From DASWOJ01 sp036398775 (GTDB lineage: Bacteria > Pseudomonadota > Alphaproteobacteria > Acetobacterales > Acetobacteraceae), in the NCBI GenBank assembly GCA_036398775.1, contig DASWOJ010000401.1:1-24887 (forward strand): DNA of 24,887 nt. Reading direction: 5' to 3'. Of this stretch, positions 16,836 to 24,241 are shown piece after piece (positions within the stretch are counted from its first letter, which is position 1; the number at the start of each line of letters is the position of its first letter). Below the pieces are notes generated by a model. The model did no database searches, was not told the DNA's origin, and saw only the letters and a list, made by a program, of their open reading frames with translations. The position numbers and the translations under genes were made by a program.

Positions 16836-18628
16836 CAGTAGATCACGGGTTCGGGCACGGGCGCGCCGTGGTCGGTCCGCAGGAAGTCGAAGTCGCAGCC
16901 TTCGCTGGCCTGCTGGATGTGCTGGGTGAACATCTGGCCGTAGCCGCGCTCATAGCGGGGCGGCGGCGGCACCCAGGCGGCGCGCCGGGCCGCAAGCTCC
17001 TCGTCGCTGACCTCCATGCGTATGCTGCGGGCCGGCACGTCCACCGTCACGATGTCCCCGGTCCGCAGCAGCGCCAGCGGCCCGCCCACCCAGCTTTCCG
17101 GCGCCACGTGCAGCACGCAGGCGCCGTAGCTGGTGCCCGACATCCGCGCATCCGACATCCGCATCATGTCGCGGTGGCCTTCTTGCAGCAGCCGCTTCGG
17201 CATCGGCAGCATCCCCCATTCCGGCATTCCCGGCCCGCCCTGCGGACCCGCGTTGCGCAGCACCAGCACATGGTCGGGCGTCACGTCCAGCAGCGGGTCG
17301 TCCACCGCCTTCTTCATGCTGGGATAGTCGTCGAACACCAGCGCCGGGCCGCTGTGCCGCAGGAAGCGCTGGTCCATCGCCGCCGGCTTGATGACGCAGC
17401 CATCCGGGGCCAGGTTGCCGCGCAGCACGGCCAAGCTGCCCTCGCCGTAGATCGGCCGGTCCACCGTGCGGATCACGTCGTCGTTGAAGGTGCGCGCGCC
17501 CTCGATGCTCTCGCCCAGCGTGCGGCCGGTCACGGTCAGGCAGGACAGGTCCAGGTGGTCACGGATGTTCTGCATCAGCGCGCGTATGCCGCCGGCGTAG
17601 AAGAAGTCCTCCATCAGATACTGGTTGCCGGACGGCCGCACGTTGCCGATCACCGGCACCCGGCGGCTGTAGTGCTCGAAGTCGTCCAGTCCGACATCGT
17701 GCCCGGCGCGCCGGGCCATGGCGATCAGGTGGATGATGGCGTTGGTCGAGCAGCCCATCGCCATGGCGACGGCGATCGCGTTGCCGAAGGCGGCGCGGGT
17801 CTGGATGCGCTGGGGCGTCAGGTCCTCCCACACCATGTCCACGATCCGCCGCCCGCTTTCGGACGCCAGCCGTATGTGCCCGGCGTCGGCGGCCAGGATG
17901 CTGCTGCCGCCCGGCAGCACCATGCCGACGGCCTCGGCGATGGCGGTCATGGTGCTGGCGGTGCCCATCGTCATGCAGGTGCCGTAGCTGCGCGCGATGC
18001 CGCTCTCCACCCCCAGCCAGTCCTGGTCGGTTATCTTCCCTGCCCGCAGCTCGTCCCAGTACTTCCAGCTATCGGACCCGGAGCCGAGCGTCCGGCCCTG
18101 CCAGTTGCCGCGCAGCATGGGGCCGGCCGGCACAAAGATCGCGGGGATGTCCATGCTGGTAGCACCCAGCAGCAGGGCAGGCGTGGTCTTGTCGCAGCCG
18201 CCCATCAGCACCGCACCGTCTATGGGATGGGCGCGCAGCAGCTCCTCCGCCTCCATCGCCAGCATGTTGCGATACAGCATGGAGGTCGGCTTGAGGTAGG
18301 ATTCCGATAGCGACAGCGCCGGCAGCTCCACCGGGAAGCCGCCAGCCATCAGGATGCCGCGCTTCACGTCCTCCACCCGGGACTTGAAGTGCATGTGGCA
18401 GGGCTGCAGGTCGGACCAGGTGTTCAGGATGGCGATCACCGGGCGGCCCGTCCACTCCTCCGGCGCATAGCCCATCTGCATGGCGCGGGAACGGTGGCCG
18501 AAGCTGCGGAGGTCGGCCGGGCCGAACCAGCGGGCGGAGCGGAGATCGCCGGGCGCCTTGCACCGGGTCAGCGGCTCAGCCGGTATGGCGCCCGGCTCAA
18601 GCTGGGGGTTCGACGGGGGCAGGTCCAT
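16835..18628 (-). CDS. IlvD/Edd family sugar-acid dehydratase (L-arabinonate dehydratase-like)
   Basis: This 597-residue enzyme dehydrates a sugar acid to its 2-keto-3-deoxy acid with an iron-sulfur cluster. Cysteines C77 (DLQPCHMH), C145 (GGCDKTTPA) and C218 (YGTCMTMGTAST) are spaced 68 and 73 residues apart, matching the three [2Fe-2S] ligands of L-arabinonate dehydratase. The SGSDSWKYWDELRAG and PGGSSILAADAGH segments also fit that sugar-acid branch rather than branched-chain-amino-acid IlvD or phosphogluconate Edd. I chose ATG 18628, which follows AAGGA at eight bases; the frame stays open 119 codons upstream but that part has no family similarity. Its start faces a 662-base non-coding stretch, so it heads the minus-strand row. 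Aldonate substrate (pentonate or hexonate) is unknown. Confidence 0.88.
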   Translation of the reverse strand: MDLPPSNPQLEPGAIPAEPLTRCKAPGDLRSARWFGPADLRSFGHRSRAMQMGYAPEEWTGRPVIAILNTWSDLQPCHMHFKSRVEDVKRGILMAGGFPVELPALSLSESYLKPTSMLYRNMLAMEAEELLRAHPIDGAVLMGGCDKTTPALLLGATSMDIPAIFVPAGPMLRGNWQGRTLGSGSDSWKYWDELRAGKITDQDWLGVESGIARSYGTCMTMGTASTMTAIAEAVGMVLPGGSSILAADAGHIRLASESGRRIVDMVWEDLTPQRIQTRAAFGNAIAVAMAMGCSTNAIIHLIAMARRAGHDVGLDDFEHYSRRVPVIGNVRPSGNQYLMEDFFYAGGIRALMQNIRDHLDLSCLTVTGRTLGESIEGARTFNDDVIRTVDRPIYGEGSLAVLRGNLAPDGCVIKPAAMDQRFLRHSGPALVFDDYPSMKKAVDDPLLDVTPDHVLVLRNAGPQGGPGMPEWGMLPMPKRLLQEGHRDMMRMSDARMSGTSYGACVLHVAPESWVGGPLALLRTGDIVTVDVPARSIRMEVSDEELAARRAAWVPPPPRYERGYGQMFTQHIQQASEGCDFDFLRTDHGAPVPEPVIY

Positions 18629-18686
18629 CTGGGTGATCCTTCTTGCAGCCTGGCTGGATGCCATACAGAACACCCGCTGGGACAAA

Positions 18687-18708
18687 TCAACCATAGCCCC
18701 TGGGTTGA
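18687..18708. promoter_or_regulatory. Small dyad upstream of the IlvD/Edd gene
   Basis: TCAACC and GGTTGA are perfect 6-base arms separated by ten bases, about 60-80 bases upstream of the dehydratase start. This suits an operator or promoter-proximal site, but arms this short occur by chance. Confidence 0.3.
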
Positions 18709-18811
18709 AGGCCGGCGCGGCCCGGGTAGAAGCCGGCACTGACCAAGCATGACGTTGCGCGCACCCTGCCTTCATCGCCGACCCGTTGCCAGCGTATGGG
18801 CAGCGGCGGGC

Positions 18812-18822
18812 GGGGGGGGGGG
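18812..18822. repeat. Homopolymer of 11 G
   Basis: Eleven consecutive G on the plus strand, in an even longer purine-rich stretch (18808-18826), lie in non-coding DNA about 185 bases upstream of the IlvD/Edd start. Such tracts slip in replication and in sequencing, so the count may vary. Confidence 0.8.
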
Positions 18823-19110
18823 AGGGCCAGCCCCGGTCGCAAGCCCCGCCTTCCCCGTCCAAGCCCGCGACCAGATGGTCGAGCAGTCCTGCCTGCGGGG
18901 TGCAGCGTCCGGGCCACGGCAAGCAAGGCCGCCATCCGGTGGCCTGATTGGACACCCGACGACCGGCCATCATGCCCACTGCCATGTCAGGCGCGACCGT
19001 TCCGACCGGTTATATCGCGGCAGAAAAGGCGCGCATTTCTTCGCAGGCGTGCCGACCGTCAGAGAGCGCCCGACCACCTGGTGAAGTGTCCATAAGTAGG
19101 CCGCCTATTC

Positions 19111-19138
19111 TTGCATCATATGGCTTATTTCGATGCAA
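19111..19138. promoter_or_regulatory. TTGCATC/GATGCAA dyad upstream of the Tsx-like gene
   Basis: Perfect 7-base arms TTGCATC (19111-19117) and GATGCAA (19132-19138) are separated by 14 AT-rich bases, in the least GC-rich part of the spacer. This is a good place for a promoter and operator. The outer TTGCA/TGCAA half-sites recur at 22830-22846 in the same island. Confidence 0.45.
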
Positions 19139-19221
19139 TTTACGTTCCGGATCAGCACTTAAGGGGATTAATCAGGCTTGCGCCTTTGATATGCGTGACA
19201 GACGGTAAGCTGTGTTTATCA

Positions 19222-19243
19222 GCACGGTCACGGCCGTCCGTGC
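19222..19243. promoter_or_regulatory. GCACGG/CCGTGC inverted repeat in the Tsx-like leader
   Basis: Six-base arms GCACGG and CCGTGC flank a centre containing the palindrome ACGGCCGT, about 50 bases upstream of the start codon. It could be an operator or a leader hairpin. Confidence 0.3.
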
Positions 19244-19290
19244 ACAAGGTGCCACGCTGCCTTCACCCCTGACTCAAAAGGACGGGCTTA

Positions 19291-20280
19291 ATGGCTAAAA
19301 TCCGGAGTCTCGCGGGCGCTGCTGCCCTTTGCTCAGCGAGCGTCATATCCGCCCCGGCCCAGGTGCAAGCACAGGCCCTGATACAAGCACAGGCCCTGAC
19401 TCCTCCGACAAGCAGCGTCGCACCGGCACCCGCACCGTCCCAGGCGCCGCCTGCGGTGAATCCTAAGCCGCCGGCCCCGGCCTCGTGGTTCATCTTCCAG
19501 GACAACAGCATCGGCTACCGGTTCGGCACGGAGTTCAAAGAGCCTGCGATCCGCGATCCCAAGAACCCGAGCGGCACCCCGATCTCGAAAAGCATCGTCA
19601 CGCTGTCCCATGTAGACGCCTGGAGGTATGGCGCCAACTTCGTCAACCTGGATATCCTGAAGTCCGACCATGCAGACCCGGCCAACAAAACCAGCACCGG
19701 GGCCGTCGAGCTTTACTTGATCTACCGCGGGCAGCTTAGCCCCGACGAGATTTTCCGGACCAAGCTGTTTCCGGCTGGCCCGATACGCGACATCACGTTC
19801 GAGGCGGGCTTCGACCACAACACCAAGAACACGCAGTTCGCGTCATACAAGTGGCTGGCCGTGGCCGGGCCGAACATCCACTTCAATGTGCCGGGATTCC
19901 TGAACATCGGCCTGCATTATGCCCAGGAGTGGAACCACAATGGCATCGTCGGACGCAACATACAGTTCGACCCGACATTCGAGGTCGAGGCGGTGTATCA
20001 GTTTCCCCTAGGGTTCACCAAGCTGCCTCTGCGGCTGGAGGGGTTCGCGAACCTCGTCACGCCGAAGGGACGGGATGCGTTCGGCAGCCAGACGGAGGTG
20101 GAAATCCTATCCCAAACCCGGCTGACCCTGGACATCGGCAAGGTGCTCTTGCAGAGGGCGGAGTTCCTGGATTTCAGCGTCGGCTTCCAATACTGGTTCA
20201 ACAAGTTCGGCAACGACCATACGCGCGTCAAAGGCTCAATCGAGAATGCGCCGTTCTTCGCGACGCGGGTGCATTTCTGA
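19291..20280 (+). CDS. Tsx-like outer-membrane channel protein
   Basis: This 329-residue exported protein begins with a signal peptide (basic MAKIR, then hydrophobic stretch, cleavage near residues 24-28 at AQA) and a Pro/Ala linker of about 35 residues. The remaining 265 residues show alternating beta-strand patterns and end in Phe (FFATRVHF), the C-terminal signal for outer-membrane barrel assembly. The opening NSIGYRFGTEFKEP and later LSHVDAWRYGANFVNLDIL segments resemble Tsx-type nucleoside channels, though similarity is judged by eye. AAGGA nine bases before ATG 19291 supports the start. Neighbouring urate oxidase, urate permease and oxopurine deaminase genes favour passage of nucleosides or nucleobases. 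A related barrel with another solute remains possible. Confidence 0.65.
   Translation: MAKIRSLAGAAALCSASVISAPAQVQAQALIQAQALTPPTSSVAPAPAPSQAPPAVNPKPPAPASWFIFQDNSIGYRFGTEFKEPAIRDPKNPSGTPISKSIVTLSHVDAWRYGANFVNLDILKSDHADPANKTSTGAVELYLIYRGQLSPDEIFRTKLFPAGPIRDITFEAGFDHNTKNTQFASYKWLAVAGPNIHFNVPGFLNIGLHYAQEWNHNGIVGRNIQFDPTFEVEAVYQFPLGFTKLPLRLEGFANLVTPKGRDAFGSQTEVEILSQTRLTLDIGKVLLQRAEFLDFSVGFQYWFNKFGNDHTRVKGSIENAPFFATRVHF
19366..19401 (+). repeat. Tandem 18-base duplication in the signal peptide region
   Basis: Two copies of CAAGCACAGGCCCTGAxx (19366-19383 and 19384-19401) are identical over 16 bases and encode the repeated QAQAL at the end of the signal peptide. It is an in-frame duplication, so length variants of the same gene are expected between strains. 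Confidence 0.85.
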
Positions 20281-20291
20281 AGGCTGCGGCG

Positions 20292-20468
20292 CTATTGGGT
20301 CATGATCGGGGTCAATGGCCGCTGGCCGGCGGCGGAAGCGGGACGATTGGCCTCAAGCGGGTCTTCGTCCGGCCTGGAGTCGCGTCCCGTGCTGCGTTGG
20401 ACCGGGGCGCATGCGGTCAGCACGCAGATGCAGCCAAGCAGGACCATAGCCGTTGTTTTCGGACGCAT
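20292..20468 (-). CDS. Small lipoprotein, function unknown
   Basis: This 58-residue protein has a typical lipoprotein signal: basic MRPK, hydrophobic TTAMVLLGCICVL, and the lipobox LTAC with C20 as the lipidated residue. The mature part is only 39 residues, polar and Pro/Arg-rich, as in small entericidin-like or outer-membrane-anchored peptides, but no family is recognised. GGAGAGG precedes the ATG at 20468 with suitable spacing; upstream in-frame ATGs at 20486 and 20510 would give longer, less typical signal sequences. Its stop lies 11 bases from the stop of the convergent Tsx-like gene. The 117 bases upstream should hold its promoter; the urate oxidase gene ends there in the same direction. 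Confidence 0.65.
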   Translation of the reverse strand: MRPKTTAMVLLGCICVLTACAPVQRSTGRDSRPDEDPLEANRPASAAGQRPLTPIMTQ

Positions 20469-20585
20469 AGGGCCTCTCCGTTGCATGTTGCCGTAACGTG
20501 ACGGAGCCAAGCAGGGTTGCAGCGGTGCCGCCGGCGCGCCAGGCCGGCCGTCCGATCCGCCCGAGGCAGCACGGCTGGGAGCAGC

Positions 20586-21431
20586 CTATGCGGCCCGGCC
20601 CACAGTACACTCGATCTGGCCGTGAGGCTCGTCGGTGGCGATGAACACCATGTTGTCGGCGGACAGGCCGAAGCGGTCCAGGGCCATCGGGATGTAGTGC
20701 TTGTTCGGGCAGGCCATGCTGATCGTGCCCAGCTCCGGCACCGCCGCCAGGGCAGCCTCTCCCATGCGATACAGGCTATCCTGCACGCCGTGGCTGTAGG
20801 TGGTGCCGAACACCTCCAGCATGGTGGAAAGGATGAGGGCGTTGGCGGCCGGATAGTCCGCAGGGACGGACAGCCAGGTCCAGGTCGCGTCCATCGCGGT
20901 CGCCGCGATACGGTCGCGGGTTTCCGGCAGGGTGGTATATTCGTCCATGACGTAGTCCACCCAGCCCGACTGGGTGGACTTCATGAAGGTGTAGCCGGCG
21001 ATCCCCGATACGACCTCCACCCCGCCATCCCGCCCGGCGGACAGCGCCACCATCGGCTTGCCGTTGGCGTCCAGGGTGAAGGTGTGCGGATGCTCCGCTC
21101 CGCCCAGCACGGCGCGGGTCCACCGGGTTTCCTGCGTACGGACCGTCGCACGTTCCACCTGGGGGTAGCGGTCCAGGAACCGGGCCGCGAGCTTGCCGGC
21201 ATACTCCTCAGCGCAGGCACCCATGTTCTCCCGCGCGACGATGTAGGCGATGTTCTTGATGGTGTCGGTCGCGACCACGGCGGAGTTGTCGCCGGACGTG
21301 TAGGCGGCGCCGAACCCGCCCTCCAGCATCGTCTGGACACTCAGCTCGCGGATTTCGTGCCGGTCGCTGCTGCGGTCCACGCGCATGACCCGGACCCGGC
21401 CCTTGCCGTAGGAGTTGCTGATCAGCGGCAT
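20586..21431 (-). CDS. Urate oxidase (cofactor-independent uricase)
   Basis: This 281-residue enzyme oxidises urate with O2 to 5-hydroxyisourate and H2O2. The family markers are all present: NSYGKGRVR with catalytic K10, YTSGDNSAVVATDTIKN with T55-D56, MDEYTTL, DR174, V216-Q217 in HGVQDSLY, and N243/H245 in CPNKHYI. These match T57, R176, V227, Q228, N254 and H256 of the Aspergillus flavus enzyme. One change stands out: W157 lies where that enzyme has F159, the residue stacking on the purine ring. No signal peptide is present, so it is cytoplasmic. It is 13 bases downstream of the NCS2 permease gene and should be cotranscribed with it. No strong ribosome site precedes ATG 21431, which suggests coupling to the permease gene. 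Confidence 0.92.
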   Translation of the reverse strand: MPLISNSYGKGRVRVMRVDRSSDRHEIRELSVQTMLEGGFGAAYTSGDNSAVVATDTIKNIAYIVARENMGACAEEYAGKLAARFLDRYPQVERATVRTQETRWTRAVLGGAEHPHTFTLDANGKPMVALSAGRDGGVEVVSGIAGYTFMKSTQSGWVDYVMDEYTTLPETRDRIAATAMDATWTWLSVPADYPAANALILSTMLEVFGTTYSHGVQDSLYRMGEAALAAVPELGTISMACPNKHYIPMALDRFGLSADNMVFIATDEPHGQIECTVGRAA

Positions 21432-21444
21432 GGGGCGTGTCCCG

Positions 21445-22797
21445 TCAGATGTGGTCGGAGGCGATATACGGCGCGTCGGCGCCGACGGGCGCGGCGCCGT
21501 TGAAGAAGGCGTTCAGCGCCACCGCGGCGATCGTGGCGAGAAGGATGCCGCTGTCCAGCAGGGTCCGCAACATCTCCGGCGCCGTGCGGAACAAGGTCGG
21601 CGCCACCAGCGGTATCATGCCGAAACCGATGGACACGGCGACGATGATGAGGTTGCCGCGCTGCTTCTCATACTCCACGGTCGCCAGGATGCGTATGCCG
21701 GTGGCCGCCACCATGCCGAACATCACGATCCCCGCGCCGCCCAGCACGCTTTGCGGGATGGACGCCGCGACGAAGGCGACCTTCGGCAGCAGCCCGAGCA
21801 GGATCATGATGACCCCACCTGCGACGCAGACCATCGGGCTGGTGACGCCGGTGACGCCCACCAGCCCGACGTTCTGCGAGAACGAGGTGTAGGGGAAGGT
21901 GTTGAACACGCCGCCGATGACGGTGCCCAGGCCGTCCCCGCGCAGGCCACGGGCGAGCTCCCGCGGGCCGATCTTCATGCCGACCATCGTGCCCAGCGCC
22001 AGGAACATGCCGGTGCTCTCGATCATCACGACGACCATCACCAGGCACATGGACAGGCACGCCACCAGGTCGAAGGCCGGGAAGCCGAACTGGAACGGGT
22101 AGATCATCGCCACCCAGGGCTGCGCGTCCAGCCCGGCGAAGTCGCCCCAGCCCAGCACCAGCGTGACGGCGTAGCCGACGACAATCCCGATCAGCACCGC
22201 CGTGTTGCGCAGGAAGCCGGTTCCGTAGCGCAGGAGCGACAGGATGACCGCCAGGACTATCGCCGCCACTGCCAAGTAGCCCGGCGCCCCGAAGTCCGGC
22301 GCCGCCGGACGGCCGCCGCCGATCCAGTTGATGCCGATCCGCATGAGCGTGATGCCGATCACCGTGATGATGGACCCGGTCACGACCGAGGGGAAGAACC
22401 GCAGCAGCCTGCTGATGAACGGCGCCGCCACCAGGCCGAATACGCCCGCCGCGATCACCGATCCGAAGATCGCCGGCAGGCCCAGCGCCGGGTTGCCCGC
22501 CATCGCCAGCATGGGTGCCACGGAGGCGAAGGTGACGCCCATCATCACCGGCAGGCGTATGCCGATGGGACCGACGCCGTAGGACTGGATGATCGTCGCC
22601 ACGCCGCAGGCGAACAGGTCGGCGTTGATCAGCAGCGCCACCTGATCCCGCGGCAGCTTGAGGGCGCCGCCCAGGATCAGCGGCACCGCCACGGCGCCGG
22701 CATACATCACCAGCACATGCTGCACCGCGAGCACGACGAGGCGCAGGAGCGGCGGGGCCGTTGATGATGCCAAGGGCGGGGCCGGCACGGCATCCAT
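21445..22797 (-). CDS. NCS2 (NAT) family urate/xanthine permease
   Basis: This is a polytopic inner-membrane symporter of about 450 residues with 12-14 membrane segments. NCS2 hallmarks are the TM1 motif LAVQHVLVMYAGAVAVP (H28 in the longer form), ESTGMFLALG with E261 on TM8, and the signature QNVGLVGVTGVTSP (Q309-N310) on TM10. The QNVGL version and the pairing with urate oxidase favour a UacT-like urate transporter, with xanthine as alternative. GTG at 22800 and ATG at 22797 are both possible; GAGG six bases before the ATG favours the latter. The 67-base divergent spacer to the deaminase gene contains a perfect 17-bp dyad. Confidence 0.9.
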   Translation of the reverse strand: MDAVPAPPLASSTAPPLLRLVVLAVQHVLVMYAGAVAVPLILGGALKLPRDQVALLINADLFACGVATIIQSYGVGPIGIRLPVMMGVTFASVAPMLAMAGNPALGLPAIFGSVIAAGVFGLVAAPFISRLLRFFPSVVTGSIITVIGITLMRIGINWIGGGRPAAPDFGAPGYLAVAAIVLAVILSLLRYGTGFLRNTAVLIGIVVGYAVTLVLGWGDFAGLDAQPWVAMIYPFQFGFPAFDLVACLSMCLVMVVVMIESTGMFLALGTMVGMKIGPRELARGLRGDGLGTVIGGVFNTFPYTSFSQNVGLVGVTGVTSPMVCVAGGVIMILLGLLPKVAFVAASIPQSVLGGAGIVMFGMVAATGIRILATVEYEKQRGNLIIVAVSIGFGMIPLVAPTLFRTAPEMLRTLLDSGILLATIAAVALNAFFNGAAPVGADAPYIASDHI

Positions 22798-22829
22798 CAC
22801 TCACCTCGTCATTGCGGCGCAACATTGGC

Positions 22830-22846
22830 TTGCAGGAAGTCTGCAA
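22830..22846. promoter_or_regulatory. 17-bp dyad in the divergent permease/deaminase promoter
   Basis: TTGCAG-GAAGT-CTGCAA has perfect 6-base arms and a five-base centre. It lies between the permease and deaminase starts, so one regulator could control both. It overlaps AGGAAG (22834-22839), a potential ribosome site for a TTG start at 22847. Confidence 0.5.
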
Positions 22847-22864
22847 TTGCTATGCCATCCCACC

Positions 22865-24208
22865 ATGCCGGACCCTGCCAAGCCGCTTTGGATTCGCAAC
22901 CCCCTGGCCATCCTGGCGGACGCGCCGGGCGGCGTGGTGGTGCAGGACGGGCGCATCCTCGAACTGGTGCCCGCCGGCGGCGCCCCGTCCCGGCCCGCCG
23001 CGCCGTTCGACGCCAGCCGGCACGTCGTCATCCCCGGGCTGGTCAACACGCACCACCATTTCTACCAGACGCTGACCCGCGCCTGCCCGGCGGCGCTGGA
23101 CCGCACGCTGTTCCCCTGGCTGCAGGCGCTGTATCCGCTATGGGCGCGCCTGACGCCGGAGGCCCTGGACGCCGCGGTGACGGTGGCGATGGCGGAGCTG
23201 CTGCTGTCCGGCTGCACCACCACGACCGACCACCACTACGTGTTCCCCGCCGGGCTGGAGGACGCCATCGGCATCGAGGCCGCGGCAGCCGCCCGGCTGG
23301 GCATGCGCGCGGTGCTGACGCGCGGCTCCATGGACCTGTCGGTGCGCGACGGCGGCCTGCCGCCCGAGAGCGTCGTGCAGGACGCCGACACGGTCCTCGC
23401 CGACAGCGAGCGGCTGATTGCCCGGCACCACGACCCGCGCCCGCATGCCATGCTGCAGATCGCGCTGGCGCCGTGCTCGCCGTTTTCCGTCACCACCGGG
23501 CTGATGCGGCGGACCGCGGAATTGGCCGCCGGGACCGGGGTGCGGCTGCACACCCACCTGGCGGAAACGGTGGACGAGGCGGAGTTCTGCCAGGGGCGGT
23601 TCGGCTGCTCGCCGCTGGACTACCTGGACGGGTGCGGCTGGCTGCGCCCGGGCACCTGGCTGGCGCACGGCATCCACTTCTCGGCGCCGGACATGGCGCG
23701 GCTGGGGGCGGCGGGGGTGGGCGTGACGCATTGTCCCTGCTCCAACCAGGTGCTGGCGTCAGGCACCTGCCGGGTTTGTGCACTGGAGCAGGCGGGCGTC
23801 GCGGTTGGGCTGGGGGTGGACGGCTCCGCCTCCAACGACGGGTCCAACATGATGCAGGAGGTGCGCGCCGCCTTCCTGGTGCAGCGGGCCGCCAACGGCA
23901 TCGGCGCCGTCAGCCACCGGGACGCGCTGCGCTGGGCGACGGAGGGGTCCGCCGCCTGCCTCGGCCGTCCGGAATTGGGCCGCATCGCGCCAGGGGCCGC
24001 CGCCGACCTGGCGCTGTTCCGGCTGGACGAGCTGCGGTTTTCCGGCGCCGGCGACCCGTTGGCGGCGCTGGTGTTGTGCGGCGCGCACCGGGCGGACCGG
24101 GTGATGGTGGCCGGGCGCTGGGTGGTGGAGGACGGCGCCGTGCCCGGCCTGGACCTGCCGGCGCTGGTGGCCCGCCACTCCGCCGCCGCGGCGGCAATGG
24201 TGGGATGA
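22865..24208 (+). CDS. 8-oxoguanine deaminase-type amidohydrolase
   Basis: This 447-residue cytosolic enzyme belongs to the amidohydrolase superfamily, in the group of 8-oxoguanine deaminase, TrzN/AtzB and cytosine deaminase-like proteins. Metal ligands are H63 and H65 in NTHHHFYQ, H231 with general acid/base E234 in HTHLAET, H268 in LAHGIHF, and D319 in GVDGSASND. Deamination of 8-oxoguanine gives urate, the substrate of the nearby urate oxidase, which makes this assignment better than guanine or triazine deamination. Beta-sandwich segments from both ends of the chain flank the barrel. ATG 22865 has no good ribosome site; TTG 22847, six codons earlier and seven bases after AGGAAG, is an alternative start. 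It is followed by the ABC ATPase gene after 33 bases. Confidence 0.85.
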   Translation: MPDPAKPLWIRNPLAILADAPGGVVVQDGRILELVPAGGAPSRPAAPFDASRHVVIPGLVNTHHHFYQTLTRACPAALDRTLFPWLQALYPLWARLTPEALDAAVTVAMAELLLSGCTTTTDHHYVFPAGLEDAIGIEAAAAARLGMRAVLTRGSMDLSVRDGGLPPESVVQDADTVLADSERLIARHHDPRPHAMLQIALAPCSPFSVTTGLMRRTAELAAGTGVRLHTHLAETVDEAEFCQGRFGCSPLDYLDGCGWLRPGTWLAHGIHFSAPDMARLGAAGVGVTHCPCSNQVLASGTCRVCALEQAGVAVGLGVDGSASNDGSNMMQEVRAAFLVQRAANGIGAVSHRDALRWATEGSAACLGRPELGRIAPGAAADLALFRLDELRFSGAGDPLAALVLCGAHRADRVMVAGRWVVEDGAVPGLDLPALVARHSAAAAAMVG

Positions 24209-24241
24209 CGTTGATGGCACGGCCCTTGCTGGAGCCCGGCC

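Larger units (their letters stand above)
18629..19290. other. 662-base intergenic region between two divergent genes
   Basis: This must hold the promoters for the IlvD/Edd gene (leftward) and the Tsx-like gene (rightward). The left half is GC-rich and contains an 11-G homopolymer and a small dyad; the right half (about 19090-19290) is much richer in A+T and contains two dyads. Open frames on both strands lack any recognisable family, and I call none. Confidence 0.5.

Noticed and set aside
18629..18985. Upstream extension of the IlvD/Edd frame by 119 codons.
   Set aside because: No similarity to the family, unusual composition and an 11-base homopolymer inside; ATG 18628 has an AAGGA site and gives the normal family length.
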